A DNA stretch of 64,000 nt from MM2 sp035460165 (GTDB lineage: Bacteria; Pseudomonadota; Gammaproteobacteria; Burkholderiales; Methylophilaceae): positions 1-64,000 of the forward strand of contig DATHWW010000016.1 of assembly GCA_035460165.1 (NCBI GenBank), written 5' to 3'. This document shows positions 42,513 through 50,522 of the stretch, piece by piece. Each line of letters begins with the position of its first letter. Position 1 is the first letter of the stretch. The notes under the pieces are model-generated. The model saw only the letters and a list, made by a program, of their open reading frames with translations. It was not told the origin of the DNA and ran no database searches. A program made the translations under genes and the position numbers.

Positions 42513-43538
42513 TTACGGTGCGGAAACGGCGTTGACGATGCCCGACAGCAAATCGCGCGCGATTTCCGTACGGCGCATTTCGTACACCGGGCTGAACACC
42601 AGGCGGTGCGCCACGGTTTCATGGAATACCGCGTGGATGTCTTCCGGCAGCACCGCATCGCGGTTGTTGAGCCAGGCGTTGACGCGCGCCGCGCGCAGCA
42701 TCATCGACATGCCGCGCGGGCTGGCACCGGCCAGCACCAGGCGGTTGATATCGACGCCGTCGATCTTGACACCATACTGGCCCGGATGCCGGGTCGCCAG
42801 CCACAGTTCCAGCGCGTATTTGCGCAGCGTCGGGCTTGCCTGCACGTGGTCCTGCAGGGCCACGGCGATGCTGTTCAGCTTGTCGTAATGCAGCACGTCG
42901 GGCTGGACGTTTTCCACCAGCTTGTCGGCGTTGTGGTAGCGCGTATTGAAGATCAGCGATTCCATGATATCCGGGTCGCTGGGTACCGCGATGGGGATTT
43001 CCATCATGAAGCGGTCACGGGCGGCGGAAGGGATGTCGAAGGTTTCTTCCTTCTCGACCTGGTTGCGGTCGGCGAACACCAGCATGTGCGGGAAGTGATG
43101 TTCCGCGTTGAACGCGGACAGCGTGCGTTCGGCCATCACGCGCAGCAGCAGCGAGTGTACCTGCGGGCGGGCGCGGTTGATTTCGTTGAAGAAGAACACT
43201 GCGAGGCTCTCGCCGCAGCGCAGCAGCGGGCCGGCGTCCACGTGCGGGCGGCCGTCTTCGCCCAAATAGGTGTGATAGACGAGGTCATTGGGCATCAGGT
43301 CGATGGTGCCCTCGATCCGCTCGTAGCCGCCGCCGATGCCGCGGGTAAAAGCGCGCAACAGGGTGGTCTTGCCGACGCCGACGTCGCCTTCCAGCAGCAC
43401 ATGGCCGCGCGCGAAAATCGCGGTGGTGATCAGGCGTACCGGCCGTTCCTGCCCGACGACCACCTTGTTGATTTCGGATTCCAGTTTCAGCGCATGCTCG
43501 CGCCAGTCCGTCAGCTGGCTGTCGGCGGTTGAACTCAC
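42513..43538 (-). CDS. mxaR: MoxR-family AAA+ ATPase (MxaR-like)
   Basis: A 341-aa AAA+ chaperone, first gene of the 37.0-43.5 kb operon. It has Walker A GDVGVGKTT near residue 56, a Walker B region FFFNEINRARPQ in which Asn replaces the usual Asp before Glu, sensor 1 ADRNQVEKEE, and a C-terminal lid. MoxR proteins work with DUF58 and vWA partners to activate metalloenzymes. The D-to-N change might slow hydrolysis but the catalytic Glu is kept. The 216-bp upstream region carries an 18-bp palindrome shared with 48.6 kb. Confidence 0.85.
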   Translation of the reverse strand: MSSTADSQLTDWREHALKLESEINKVVVGQERPVRLITTAIFARGHVLLEGDVGVGKTTLLRAFTRGIGGGYERIEGTIDLMPNDLVYHTYLGEDGRPHVDAGPLLRCGESLAVFFFNEINRARPQVHSLLLRVMAERTLSAFNAEHHFPHMLVFADRNQVEKEETFDIPSAARDRFMMEIPIAVPSDPDIMESLIFNTRYHNADKLVENVQPDVLHYDKLNSIAVALQDHVQASPTLRKYALELWLATRHPGQYGVKIDGVDINRLVLAGASPRGMSMMLRAARVNAWLNNRDAVLPEDIHAVFHETVAHRLVFSPVYEMRRTEIARDLLSGIVNAVSAP

Positions 43539-43634
43539 TCTCGTCTCCCTCGTGTTGGCTTGTTGCCACTAAGAAAAAATTTAAACTGGCTGTCAGTCTA
43601 CCAATTTCCTGCGGAACAGTATGCCACGAAAAGC

Positions 43635-43652
43635 ATACTAACTAGTAAGTAT
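43635..43652. promoter_or_regulatory. 18-bp operator-like palindrome, copy 1
   Basis: ATACTAACTAGTAAGTAT has the form ATAC-N2-ACTAGT-N2-GTAT, as does 48632-48649. It lies between the divergent mxaR-like and dinB genes, about 100 bp from each, in a 216-bp gap that is AT-richer than its surroundings. Form and size suit a TetR-family operator. Confidence 0.6.
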
Positions 43653-43754
43653 TTAAACGATCGTATTTTCTATCGCTTTTTTCCTTGGTTTGGCCGTGCA
43701 TATCGTTATCGTACGGGGCAAAATAGCGGATTAAGCCCGACATGAATTCGCTAG

Positions 43755-44915
43755 ATGGAACCCTCTAACCGCCGCATTGCCCACCTCGACATGGACATGT
43801 TCTTTGCGGGCGTGGAGCTGCTGCATTATCCGGAATTGCGCGGCTTGCCCATGGTGGTCGGCGGCCGTTCGGCGGATGCGCCGGAGTTGTTGCCCGACGG
43901 CAGTCGGCGCTTTCATCGCTTGCGCGAATATGCCGGGCGCGGCGTGGTCACCACCTCGACCTACGAAGCCCGCACGCTGGGCGTTTTTTCGGCAATGAGC
44001 ATGATGCATGCCGCCCGCCTCGCACCGGACGCCATCCTGCTTCCGGCCAACTTCGAAGCCTATCGCCATTATTCGCGGCTGTTCAAGCAGGCGGCGGCTT
44101 CGGTTGCGCCGGAGATTGAAGATCGGGGCATAGACGAAATCTATATCGACCTTGCGAATATTCCCGAAGAAAGCCGCGCGCTTGCCGCGCGCATCAAGCA
44201 GGCCGTGCGCGATGCCACGGGGCTGTCGTGCTCCATCTGCATCGCCCCCAACAAGCTGCTCGCCAAGATCGGCTCCGACCTCGACAAGCCGGACGGCCTG
44301 ACGCTGTTGGATGAAGCCAGCATCCCCACGCGCATCTGGCCGCTTGAAGTCAGAAATATCAACGGCATCGGCCCCAAGGCGGCGCAAAAGCTGGCGGATC
44401 TCGGCATCGTGAAAATCGAGGAACTGGCCCATGCCGATCCGGCGCTGCTGCAAAAGCATTTCGGCCTGAGTTATGCCGGTTGGCTGATCAATGTCGCGCA
44501 CGGCCGCGACAACCGGCCCGTCGTGACTAGCTCCGAACCCAGGTCCGTCAGCCGCGAGACCACCTTCGAGCGCGATTTGCACGTCAGGCGAGACCGGGCC
44601 GTGCTGTCGGAGGCGTTTACCGCGCTATGTACCCGCGTTGCGACGGACCTCGAGCGCAAAGGCTATGTGGGCCGCACCATAGGCATCAAGTTGCGCTATC
44701 AGGATTTCCGGACGGTGACGCGCGACCTGACCTTGCCAGAGCCGACACAGGATGCAGCGACCATTCGGCGCGCGGCAGGGGAGTGCTTGAAGCGGGTACC
44801 GCTAGACAGCAGGATCCGGTTGCTGGGGGTGCGGGTGGGGACGTTGTCGCCGGAGACGGAAGCCCCGCATGAAATAAGCCCCGCGCAAAGCGAGCTGCCA
44901 TTCGGCGCTGCATAA
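43755..44915 (+). CDS. dinB: Y-family DNA polymerase (DinB/Pol IV type)
   Basis: Translesion polymerase, 386 aa. Metal ligands are in HLDMDMFFAGVE and RGIDEIYID; CSICIAPNKLLAKIGSDLDKPDG, the helix-hairpin-helix INGIGPKAAQKLADLGI and the little finger (RSVSRETTFERDL) follow. Compared with E. coli Pol IV there are about 20 extra residues in the fingers, between VVGG and GVVTTSTYEAR (ADAPELLPDGSRRFHRLRE). The C-terminal QSELPF is a beta-clamp binding motif. No LexA-type box is seen upstream. Confidence 0.9.
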   Translation: MEPSNRRIAHLDMDMFFAGVELLHYPELRGLPMVVGGRSADAPELLPDGSRRFHRLREYAGRGVVTTSTYEARTLGVFSAMSMMHAARLAPDAILLPANFEAYRHYSRLFKQAAASVAPEIEDRGIDEIYIDLANIPEESRALAARIKQAVRDATGLSCSICIAPNKLLAKIGSDLDKPDGLTLLDEASIPTRIWPLEVRNINGIGPKAAQKLADLGIVKIEELAHADPALLQKHFGLSYAGWLINVAHGRDNRPVVTSSEPRSVSRETTFERDLHVRRDRAVLSEAFTALCTRVATDLERKGYVGRTIGIKLRYQDFRTVTRDLTLPEPTQDAATIRRAAGECLKRVPLDSRIRLLGVRVGTLSPETEAPHEISPAQSELPFGAA

Positions 44916-44965
44916 AGCGGAAAAACGATGCGCTTGCCGTTTTCCGGCCAGGCGCAGGCTGGGCG

Positions 44966-45307
44966 TCAGTCGAAACCTGGAACGGCGAGAATCGCTTCCT
45001 TGATCGTGGGGGCAAAATATTTGGAAATGCAGCAGCTGCCTGCGCGCGCGGCATGCGTGCGGACGAGGTCGATGACCTCATGCAATGAGGCATACCTGCC
45101 GGTCGGCACAGGCAGGGCCGTGCCGTTCGCGTGGCGCAGTTTGCAAATTTTGCCGTCGGCATCGATGAGCTGGTCGGTATCGCGATATTGAAACCGGTGC
45201 CAGGCCGGGTCGTGATCCCAATTGGATTGGTCCACGACAAACGCCAGCTCATCCTGTCCGGTGTAATGGATGATCGCCGGCCACGCGATTGAATCTGGAT
45301 GAAACAT
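44966..45307 (-). CDS. DUF4144-like conserved protein in ada-alkB operon
   Basis: A 113-aa protein starting at ATG 45307, 2 bp after alkB. It begins MFHPDSIAWPAIIHYTGQDELAFV and has WDHDPAWHRFQYRDTDQLID and SLHEVIDLVRTHAARAGSCC, a pattern I associate with DUF4144. No function is known. Co-transcription with alkB and ada suggests a link to alkylation damage, but that is inference from position only. Confidence 0.7.
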   Translation of the reverse strand: MFHPDSIAWPAIIHYTGQDELAFVVDQSNWDHDPAWHRFQYRDTDQLIDADGKICKLRHANGTALPVPTGRYASLHEVIDLVRTHAARAGSCCISKYFAPTIKEAILAVPGFD

Positions 45308-45309
45308 GA

Positions 45310-45963
45310 CTAGCCGGCCTTTCGAAACGTGAGGTTGATGCGCTGGTTGCCAAGGCGCGGGTGATGGTTTTCCTTGAGCGTCAGCACGCCATGGTAACGC
45401 AGCCGATCGGGTCCGCCCCACACCACCACGTCGCCATGCAGGAGCGGCACGCGGCGGGTTTTGTCCGAGCGCTTGTGGCCGCCGAACAGGAACACCGCCG
45501 GCACGCCCAGCGATACCGAGACGATGGGCTGGCTGAAATCCTGTTCGTTCTTGTCCTGATGCAAGGTTAGCCGCGTTCCCGGTGCATAGCGATTGATCAG
45601 GCAGGCGTCGGGAATGAAGCGCTCGAATCCTGCCGCGGCTGCAGCGGCGGTGGCGAGGGCAGTAAAGCACGGGGGCATCGGCGGCCATGGGCGCTCGGTG
45701 ACGGGGTCGATTTCCGTGTAGCGGTAACCGCGCCGGTCGGAGGTCCAGCCGAGCGTGCCACAGTTGGCCATCGCCACCGACATCACGAAGCCGCCGGGCG
45801 TCACCATATTGCGGAAGGGCGATTCGGCCGTGATCGCCGTAATCGCTTCCAGCAACGCCGTTTCGTCGGCCAGCGCAAAACCATGGAGCAGGCATGCGCC
45901 CGGGCCGAGCGGTTCGCTCCAGCGCGCGCCCGTGTCGCAATCAAATAGCGGCAGATTCGTCAC
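45310..45963 (-). CDS. alkB: DNA oxidative demethylase AlkB
   Basis: Fe(II)/2-oxoglutarate dioxygenase that repairs 1-methyladenine and 3-methylcytosine. GTG at 45963 follows an excellent SD (AAGGAGG) and gives 217 aa. Iron ligands are in TLHQDKNEQD (H-x-D) and RYHGVLTLK (His), and the 2-oxoglutarate arginines in RINLTFRKAG. It overlaps the ada gene by 23 bp, as in E. coli where the two form one operon under Ada control. Confidence 0.95.
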   Translation of the reverse strand: MTNLPLFDCDTGARWSEPLGPGACLLHGFALADETALLEAITAITAESPFRNMVTPGGFVMSVAMANCGTLGWTSDRRGYRYTEIDPVTERPWPPMPPCFTALATAAAAAAGFERFIPDACLINRYAPGTRLTLHQDKNEQDFSQPIVSVSLGVPAVFLFGGHKRSDKTRRVPLLHGDVVVWGGPDRLRYHGVLTLKENHHPRLGNQRINLTFRKAG

Positions 45964-47035
45964 GCGCCTCCTTCTCCAGCAATGCCCGCTTGCGTTCCAC
46001 GCCCCAGCGGTAGCCGGATAGTGCACCGTCGGTGCGCACGACGCGATGGCAAGGGATCGCCACCGCCAGCGTATTGGCGGCGCATGCGCCGGCCACGGCG
46101 CGTACCGATTTCGGCGCGCCGATCAGCGCGGCGATTTCGCTGTAGCTCATTGTTCTTCCTGGTGGGATTTCGCGCAGCGCCTGCCACACCCGCTGCTGGA
46201 ATGCCGTACCGCGCACGTCGAGCGGCAGGCTCAACCCGCGCGCGGGTTTTTCGATGAAGCCCACAACCTGCGCGACCAGTTGTTCGAACGCGCTGTCGCC
46301 GCCAATGAGATGGGCCTTGGGAAAGCGATCCTGCAGTTCGCGCACCAGGGTTTCGGGATCGTCGCCCAGCGAGATCGCGCAAACACCGCGTGAGCTGCAG
46401 GCGACCAGGATGGAGCCCAGCGAGCATTCGCCGAGCGCGAAATGGATATCCGTATGCGCGCCGCCGGCACGATAATTCGACGGTGTCATGCCAAGCATTT
46501 TGTCGGCATTCTCGTAAAAGCGGCTATCGGAGCCATAGCCTGCATCATAAATCGCTTCGGTGACGTTCTTGTTGCGTATCAGGCCGTTGCGCACCCTTTC
46601 TGCGCGATGCGCGGCGGCATAGGCGCGGGGCGTGAGTCCGGCGATGGACTTGAATACGCGATGAAAATGATAGGTGCTCATTCCCGCATGGCGGGCGAGT
46701 TCTGCCAGGCCGGGCAGGTTTTCGGAGCTCTCGATCAGGCGGCACGCTTCCGCTATTCGCGCTGCATGCTGCTCGGAAAGCGCTGGCTGGTCCGGTTTGC
46801 AGCGTTTGCAAGGGCGGAAGCCGGCTTGCTCGGCATCTTCGCGCGTCGAGTGAAAGCGCACGTTCTCCGGCCGGGCGGTGCGCGCCGCGCAGGAGGGGCG
46901 GCAATACACCCCGGTGGTCGCGACGGAATAGTAGAACGTGCCGTCCGCCGCCGGATCGCGCGCAAGCACGGACGCCCATCGCGGGTCGTTTTCCGTCGCG
47001 GCGGCAAACTGCGATTTCTTGCTCGGTGCGTTCAT
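45941..47035 (-). CDS. ada: Bifunctional Ada: AraC-type activator and O6-methylguanine methyltransferase
   Basis: Alkylation-response regulator, 364 aa from ATG 47035. N-terminal Ada-Zn domain with VYCRPSCAAR and FRPCKRCKPDQP (four Cys), an AraC-type HTH (about 85-185: AELARHAGMSTYHFHRVFKSIAG), and a C-terminal methyltransferase with the suicide Cys in IPCHRVVRTDG. Methylation of the N-terminal Cys turns Ada into an activator of its own operon. First gene of ada-alkB-DUF4144. The 190-bp upstream gap holds nothing else I can identify. Confidence 0.96.
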   Translation of the reverse strand: MNAPSKKSQFAAATENDPRWASVLARDPAADGTFYYSVATTGVYCRPSCAARTARPENVRFHSTREDAEQAGFRPCKRCKPDQPALSEQHAARIAEACRLIESSENLPGLAELARHAGMSTYHFHRVFKSIAGLTPRAYAAAHRAERVRNGLIRNKNVTEAIYDAGYGSDSRFYENADKMLGMTPSNYRAGGAHTDIHFALGECSLGSILVACSSRGVCAISLGDDPETLVRELQDRFPKAHLIGGDSAFEQLVAQVVGFIEKPARGLSLPLDVRGTAFQQRVWQALREIPPGRTMSYSEIAALIGAPKSVRAVAGACAANTLAVAIPCHRVVRTDGALSGYRWGVERKRALLEKEARDESAAI

Positions 47036-47225
47036 GACGATTCCTGAGTAAGTGATGATAAATGCCATTTATTCATCATCGCCTCACTTGCACACTCCGG
47101 TGCTTGCTTTCGAATTCGAAGGTTTGGAACTGGTTTGTTGCGTGTTGGACAGATTCCGGCCGCCAATGTTGTCTTGTGTGGTCCCAGCTAAAAGTAGCCC
47201 GCACTCGACTTCATGGGAGTGAAGG

Positions 47226-47786
47226 TCAGCGTGCGGCTTCGATCAGCGTCTTGGCCATTTCCTTAGCGTGCTCGACCGCGCCGGAACCATGCTGCATGCG
47301 CTCGGTGATCGCTGCGCCTTCGATGACCAGCGACAGTTGCAGCGCCAGCCTGTCGGCATTCTTGATGCCGGCTTCGGCGGCGATTTGCGCCAGGGTGTTG
47401 CGCAAGGTCTGGGCGAACTCGACCGAAGTCTGGTGCACCGGATTTTCATCCTGCGGAAACTCGGCGGTGGCATTGGTGAAAGCGAAGCCCTTGAATTCAG
47501 GATCGGCGATCCAGTCCATCACGGCATTGACGAGCACCAGAAGTTTTTCGCCCGGGGCCGCATCCCGCGTCGTCATGCGTTCGGTCAGTTTTTTCCAGAG
47601 CTTGTCGTCGTATTGGCGCAGGTACTCCAGGATCAACTGCTCCTTGGACTTGAAGTACTTGTACAGCGTGACCTTGGCCACGCCGGCCTCGGCGACGATG
47701 GTATCCACACTGGTGGCGTTGATGCCGCGCGTGGCGAAGAGCTCGGACGCGACGCCGAGGATGTATTCGCGCATTTGGGTGGCCAT
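47226..47786 (-). CDS. TetR family transcriptional regulator
   Basis: A 186-aa regulator with a complete N-terminal TetR HTH (ILGVASELFATRGINATSVDTIVAEAGVAK, then TLYKYFKSKEQLIL) and an all-helical ligand domain (about 55-186). It follows the HTH-less TetR-like gene by 60 bp on the same strand and their ligand domains look related (EKLLVLVNAVMDWIADPEF against EKRLLAIFSVTENWISAPGI). It is the best local candidate to bind the ATAC-N2-ACTAGT-N2-GTAT palindromes. Ligand unknown. Confidence 0.9.
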   Translation of the reverse strand: MATQMREYILGVASELFATRGINATSVDTIVAEAGVAKVTLYKYFKSKEQLILEYLRQYDDKLWKKLTERMTTRDAAPGEKLLVLVNAVMDWIADPEFKGFAFTNATAEFPQDENPVHQTSVEFAQTLRNTLAQIAAEAGIKNADRLALQLSLVIEGAAITERMQHGSGAVEHAKEMAKTLIEAAR

Positions 47787-47846
47787 GATAGGAGCCTATT
47801 CCAGTAGTAAACGAAAGATGCGTTCGGGCACAAAAGGGCTCCCAAC

Positions 47847-48617
47847 TTATCCCGCGACCCAGGCCACGGTGGTGTGGCCGTTGGCCGGCGGTTGATAGCA
47901 TTCGCTGGAGCGTGTGCGTTCGAACCAGGCGAGGAAGGCGCGGAGGTTTTCGCGGTCGGCAATAGGATCATCAGGGGTGCGGAAGTGAATGACGTTCATG
48001 TAAGCGGTGACTTGCCCCGGCGGCAGGGCGAGCAACTGCGGAGCGGGGCAAACGCCCTGCGCGATTCGCTCTTGCAGCGCCAGGACGGCTTCGGTGCTGT
48101 CCGGATTGAAATTCACGCGGGTGACTTCAGCGCTTGCCAGTACACGAGGGTTGACGGGCATTGGTGACCATTGCGCCTTGACCGCCGGATGCATGCCGAC
48201 GGCCGCGATCACTGCGGCTGCAGCCATGCCGCCCAAGTAACGGAGCGTATTTCGTTTGCGCGAGCAGGCTTCGGCGATGATGGCTTGCGCCGCCTGGCCG
48301 GCTTCGACGATGGCGCGGGCTTCGGGGTTGCGTATTTCCTCGGCGATCGCGCCTTGCAGAAGAATAACCAGTTGATTGACCAGGCTGATCGGGTTGCGGG
48401 CGTGCGCGGAAATCGCGATGCCTGTCAGGAATTCCTTGAGCTTGCTGCAGTTGTATAGAAAATAATTGGGCGCTTGGGATTGCAGCATGCGCTCGCGTAT
48501 GCCTGGCGCGGATATCCAGTTTTCGGTGACGCTGAAAATCGCGAGCAGGCGCTTTTCAGGGCTTTTTCCCTGCTGTTCCACCATCTGGAAAAACCATGTG
48601 CTTTCCAAGAGTTCCAT
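47847..48617 (-). CDS. TetR-like ligand-binding domain fused to a membrane segment, no HTH
   Basis: Function not known. The 256-aa protein starts directly with a TetR C-terminal-type helical domain (about 1-115), then a basic RKRNTLRY, one membrane helix (about 126-143: LGGMAAAAVIAAVGM) and a 110-aa C-terminal domain without a family match (PQLLALPPGQVTAYMNVIHFR). There is no HTH upstream in any frame. SD AGGGAG precedes the ATG, and an 18-bp palindrome lies 15 bp before it. It could sense the same ligand as the adjacent TetR at the membrane. Confidence 0.7.
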   Translation of the reverse strand: MELLESTWFFQMVEQQGKSPEKRLLAIFSVTENWISAPGIRERMLQSQAPNYFLYNCSKLKEFLTGIAISAHARNPISLVNQLVILLQGAIAEEIRNPEARAIVEAGQAAQAIIAEACSRKRNTLRYLGGMAAAAVIAAVGMHPAVKAQWSPMPVNPRVLASAEVTRVNFNPDSTEAVLALQERIAQGVCPAPQLLALPPGQVTAYMNVIHFRTPDDPIADRENLRAFLAWFERTRSSECYQPPANGHTTVAWVAG

Positions 48618-48631
48618 GTCACGCTCCCTGC

Positions 48632-48649
48632 ATACATACTAGTTCGTAT
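48632..48649. promoter_or_regulatory. 18-bp operator-like palindrome, copy 2
   Basis: ATACATACTAGTTCGTAT has the form ATAC-N2-ACTAGT-N2-GTAT, identical in its 14 fixed positions to 43635-43652. It lies just upstream of the HTH-less TetR-like gene, where a bound repressor would block transcription of it and of the following TetR gene. Confidence 0.65.
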
Positions 48650-48766
48650 TCTTTCATGAAATGCATGGGTTTGTATGCAATTTTCTGGCGGTTGTATTGC
48701 AGATTTCTGTAATGCGGCAATAGCTTATGCATCCGCATGCAGGCGAGTACGCCTGCATGCGGATTA

Positions 48767-49135
48767 TCAGATGATCAGCGCGGCCGCGACGTGGCGGCCC
48801 TCCGCCATCAGGATATTGTAGGTGCGGCAGGCAGCGGCGGTATCCATGCATTCCAGGCCGACACCAATATCGAAAAGCGGCTTGCCGATGCGGGGATGGA
48901 CGAAGCGATGCGTGGCGCCGGTTCCGAGCAGCACCACCTCGGGTGCCAGCCGGGCGATGCGTTCGATATGCTCGGCCGCGAGGCTATCGAAATCGGCGAC
49001 CGACCAGTCCGTCACCAGTTGGTTGGGCAGTACGATCAGGCTGCTGTGGTGGCGCATGTCGTTGATGTCCACCCAGCCTTCGCCATAGCCGGTGATGAGC
49101 TGGTTGCCTGCTGCGCGCGTGAGGTGGAGTTTCAT
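48767..49135 (-). CDS. Mth938/DUF498 domain protein
   Basis: A 122-aa protein from ATG 49135; a longer frame runs into the alaA promoter. It shows the Mth938-like (AAMDC/NDUFAF3-related) fold pattern: MKLHLTRAAGNQLITGYGEGWVDIN, LAPEVVLLGTGATHRF, GVGLECMDTAAACRTYNILMAEGR. Bacterial function is undefined. It is divergent from alaA, a common arrangement in betaproteobacteria. Confidence 0.85.
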   Translation of the reverse strand: MKLHLTRAAGNQLITGYGEGWVDINDMRHHSSLIVLPNQLVTDWSVADFDSLAAEHIERIARLAPEVVLLGTGATHRFVHPRIGKPLFDIGVGLECMDTAAACRTYNILMAEGRHVAAALII

Positions 49136-49267
49136 GGGATTTTCTCGCTGGGAAGCGAAATGATACGGCAGAGTGGCGAATCGATGAAGCTGTCTATCAC
49201 ATTGAATTGCTTGGGCAAGGTGCGACAAGGTAAAATCGCCCATTTATTCGTCGCGAAAACTTGCATC

Positions 49268-50500
49268 GTGCAACCTATACTCAAATCCTCCAAGCTCAAT
49301 AACGTCTGCTACGACATCCGCGGTCCGGTGCTGGCGCGAGCGCGCGAGATGGAGGACGAAGGCCACCGCATCATCAAGCTGAACATCGGCAACCCCGCGC
49401 CGTTCGGCTTCGAGGCACCGGAAGAGATCGTGCAGGACGTGATCCACAACCTGCCGGACGCCTCCGGCTACAGCGATTCCAAGGGCCTGTTCGCCGCGCG
49501 CAAGGCCATCATGCACTACACGCAGGGCAAGAACATCCGCGGTGTGCAGATCGACGACATCATCATCGGCAACGGCGTGTCCGAGCTGATCGTGATGGCG
49601 ATGAACGCGCTGCTCAACAATGGCGACCAGATCCTGGTGCCGGCGCCCGACTATCCACTGTGGACGGCGGCGGTGAGCCTGTCCGGCGGCACCCCGCGCC
49701 ATTACCTGTGCGACGAGGAGTCCGGCTGGCTGCCCGACCTCAAGGACATCGAAAACAAGATCACCGCGAATACGCGCGGCATCGTTATCATCAATCCGAA
49801 CAACCCGACCGGGGCGCTGTACCCGCGCGAAATCCTGGAAGGCATCATCGAAATTGCGCGTCATCACGACTTGATCATTTTTGCCGACGAGATTTACGAC
49901 AAGGTGCTGTACGACGGCAACGAGCATACGTCCATCGCTTCGCTGGCCGACGACGTGCTGTTTGTGACCTTCAACGGGTTGTCGAAAAATTACCGCTCCT
50001 GCGGGTATCGTGCCGGCTGGATGGTGGTGTCGGGCGAGAAGCGCCATGCCGGCGATTACATCGAGGGTCTCAACATGCTGGCCTCGATGCGCCTGTGCGC
50101 CAACGTCCCCGGCCAGTTCGCCATTCAGACGGCACTCGGTGGCTATCAGAGCATCAAAGACCTGGTGGCGCCCGGTGGCAGGCTGTGTCGCCAGCGCGAT
50201 CTGGCCTGGCAGTTGTTGACGGAAATTCCGGGCGTTACTTGCGCCAAGCCCAAGGCGGCGATGTATCTGTTCCCGCGTCTCGATCCCAAGATGTATCCCA
50301 TCGACGACGACCAGCAGTTCATCCTCGATCTGCTGCTGGAGGACAAAGTGCTGCTGGTGCAGGGCACCGGCTTCAACTGGCCGCACCCTGACCATTTCCG
50401 CGTGGTGTTCCTGCCCAGCGCGGACGATTTGACCGAGGCCATCGGGCGCATTGCGCGCTTCCTGGAGCAGTACCGCAAGCGCCACGGCGCATCCAAATAA
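49268..50500 (+). CDS. alaA: Pyridoxal-phosphate aminotransferase AlaA type
   Basis: Class I aminotransferase, most like the glutamate-pyruvate transaminase AlaA. GTG at 49268 gives 410 aa starting MQPILKSSKLNNVCYDIRGPV, the standard N-terminus; the longer frame is a shadow of the divergent gene. Motifs: NIGNPAPFGF, NGVSELIVMAMNALLNNGD, INPNNPTGALY, FADEIYDKVLYD and the PLP lysine in NGLSKNYRSCGYRAGW. It precedes hom and thrC by 22 bp, as in many betaproteobacteria, so it may be in one amino acid operon. Confidence 0.95.
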   Translation: MQPILKSSKLNNVCYDIRGPVLARAREMEDEGHRIIKLNIGNPAPFGFEAPEEIVQDVIHNLPDASGYSDSKGLFAARKAIMHYTQGKNIRGVQIDDIIIGNGVSELIVMAMNALLNNGDQILVPAPDYPLWTAAVSLSGGTPRHYLCDEESGWLPDLKDIENKITANTRGIVIINPNNPTGALYPREILEGIIEIARHHDLIIFADEIYDKVLYDGNEHTSIASLADDVLFVTFNGLSKNYRSCGYRAGWMVVSGEKRHAGDYIEGLNMLASMRLCANVPGQFAIQTALGGYQSIKDLVAPGGRLCRQRDLAWQLLTEIPGVTCAKPKAAMYLFPRLDPKMYPIDDDQQFILDLLLEDKVLLVQGTGFNWPHPDHFRVVFLPSADDLTEAIGRIARFLEQYRKRHGASK

Positions 50501-50522
50501 TTTTGAGAGCATCAAGACACGC

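Noticed and set aside
43539..43754. LexA box upstream of dinB
   Set aside because: No CTGT-N8-ACAG in the gap; CTGT and ACAG occur, but with the wrong spacing.
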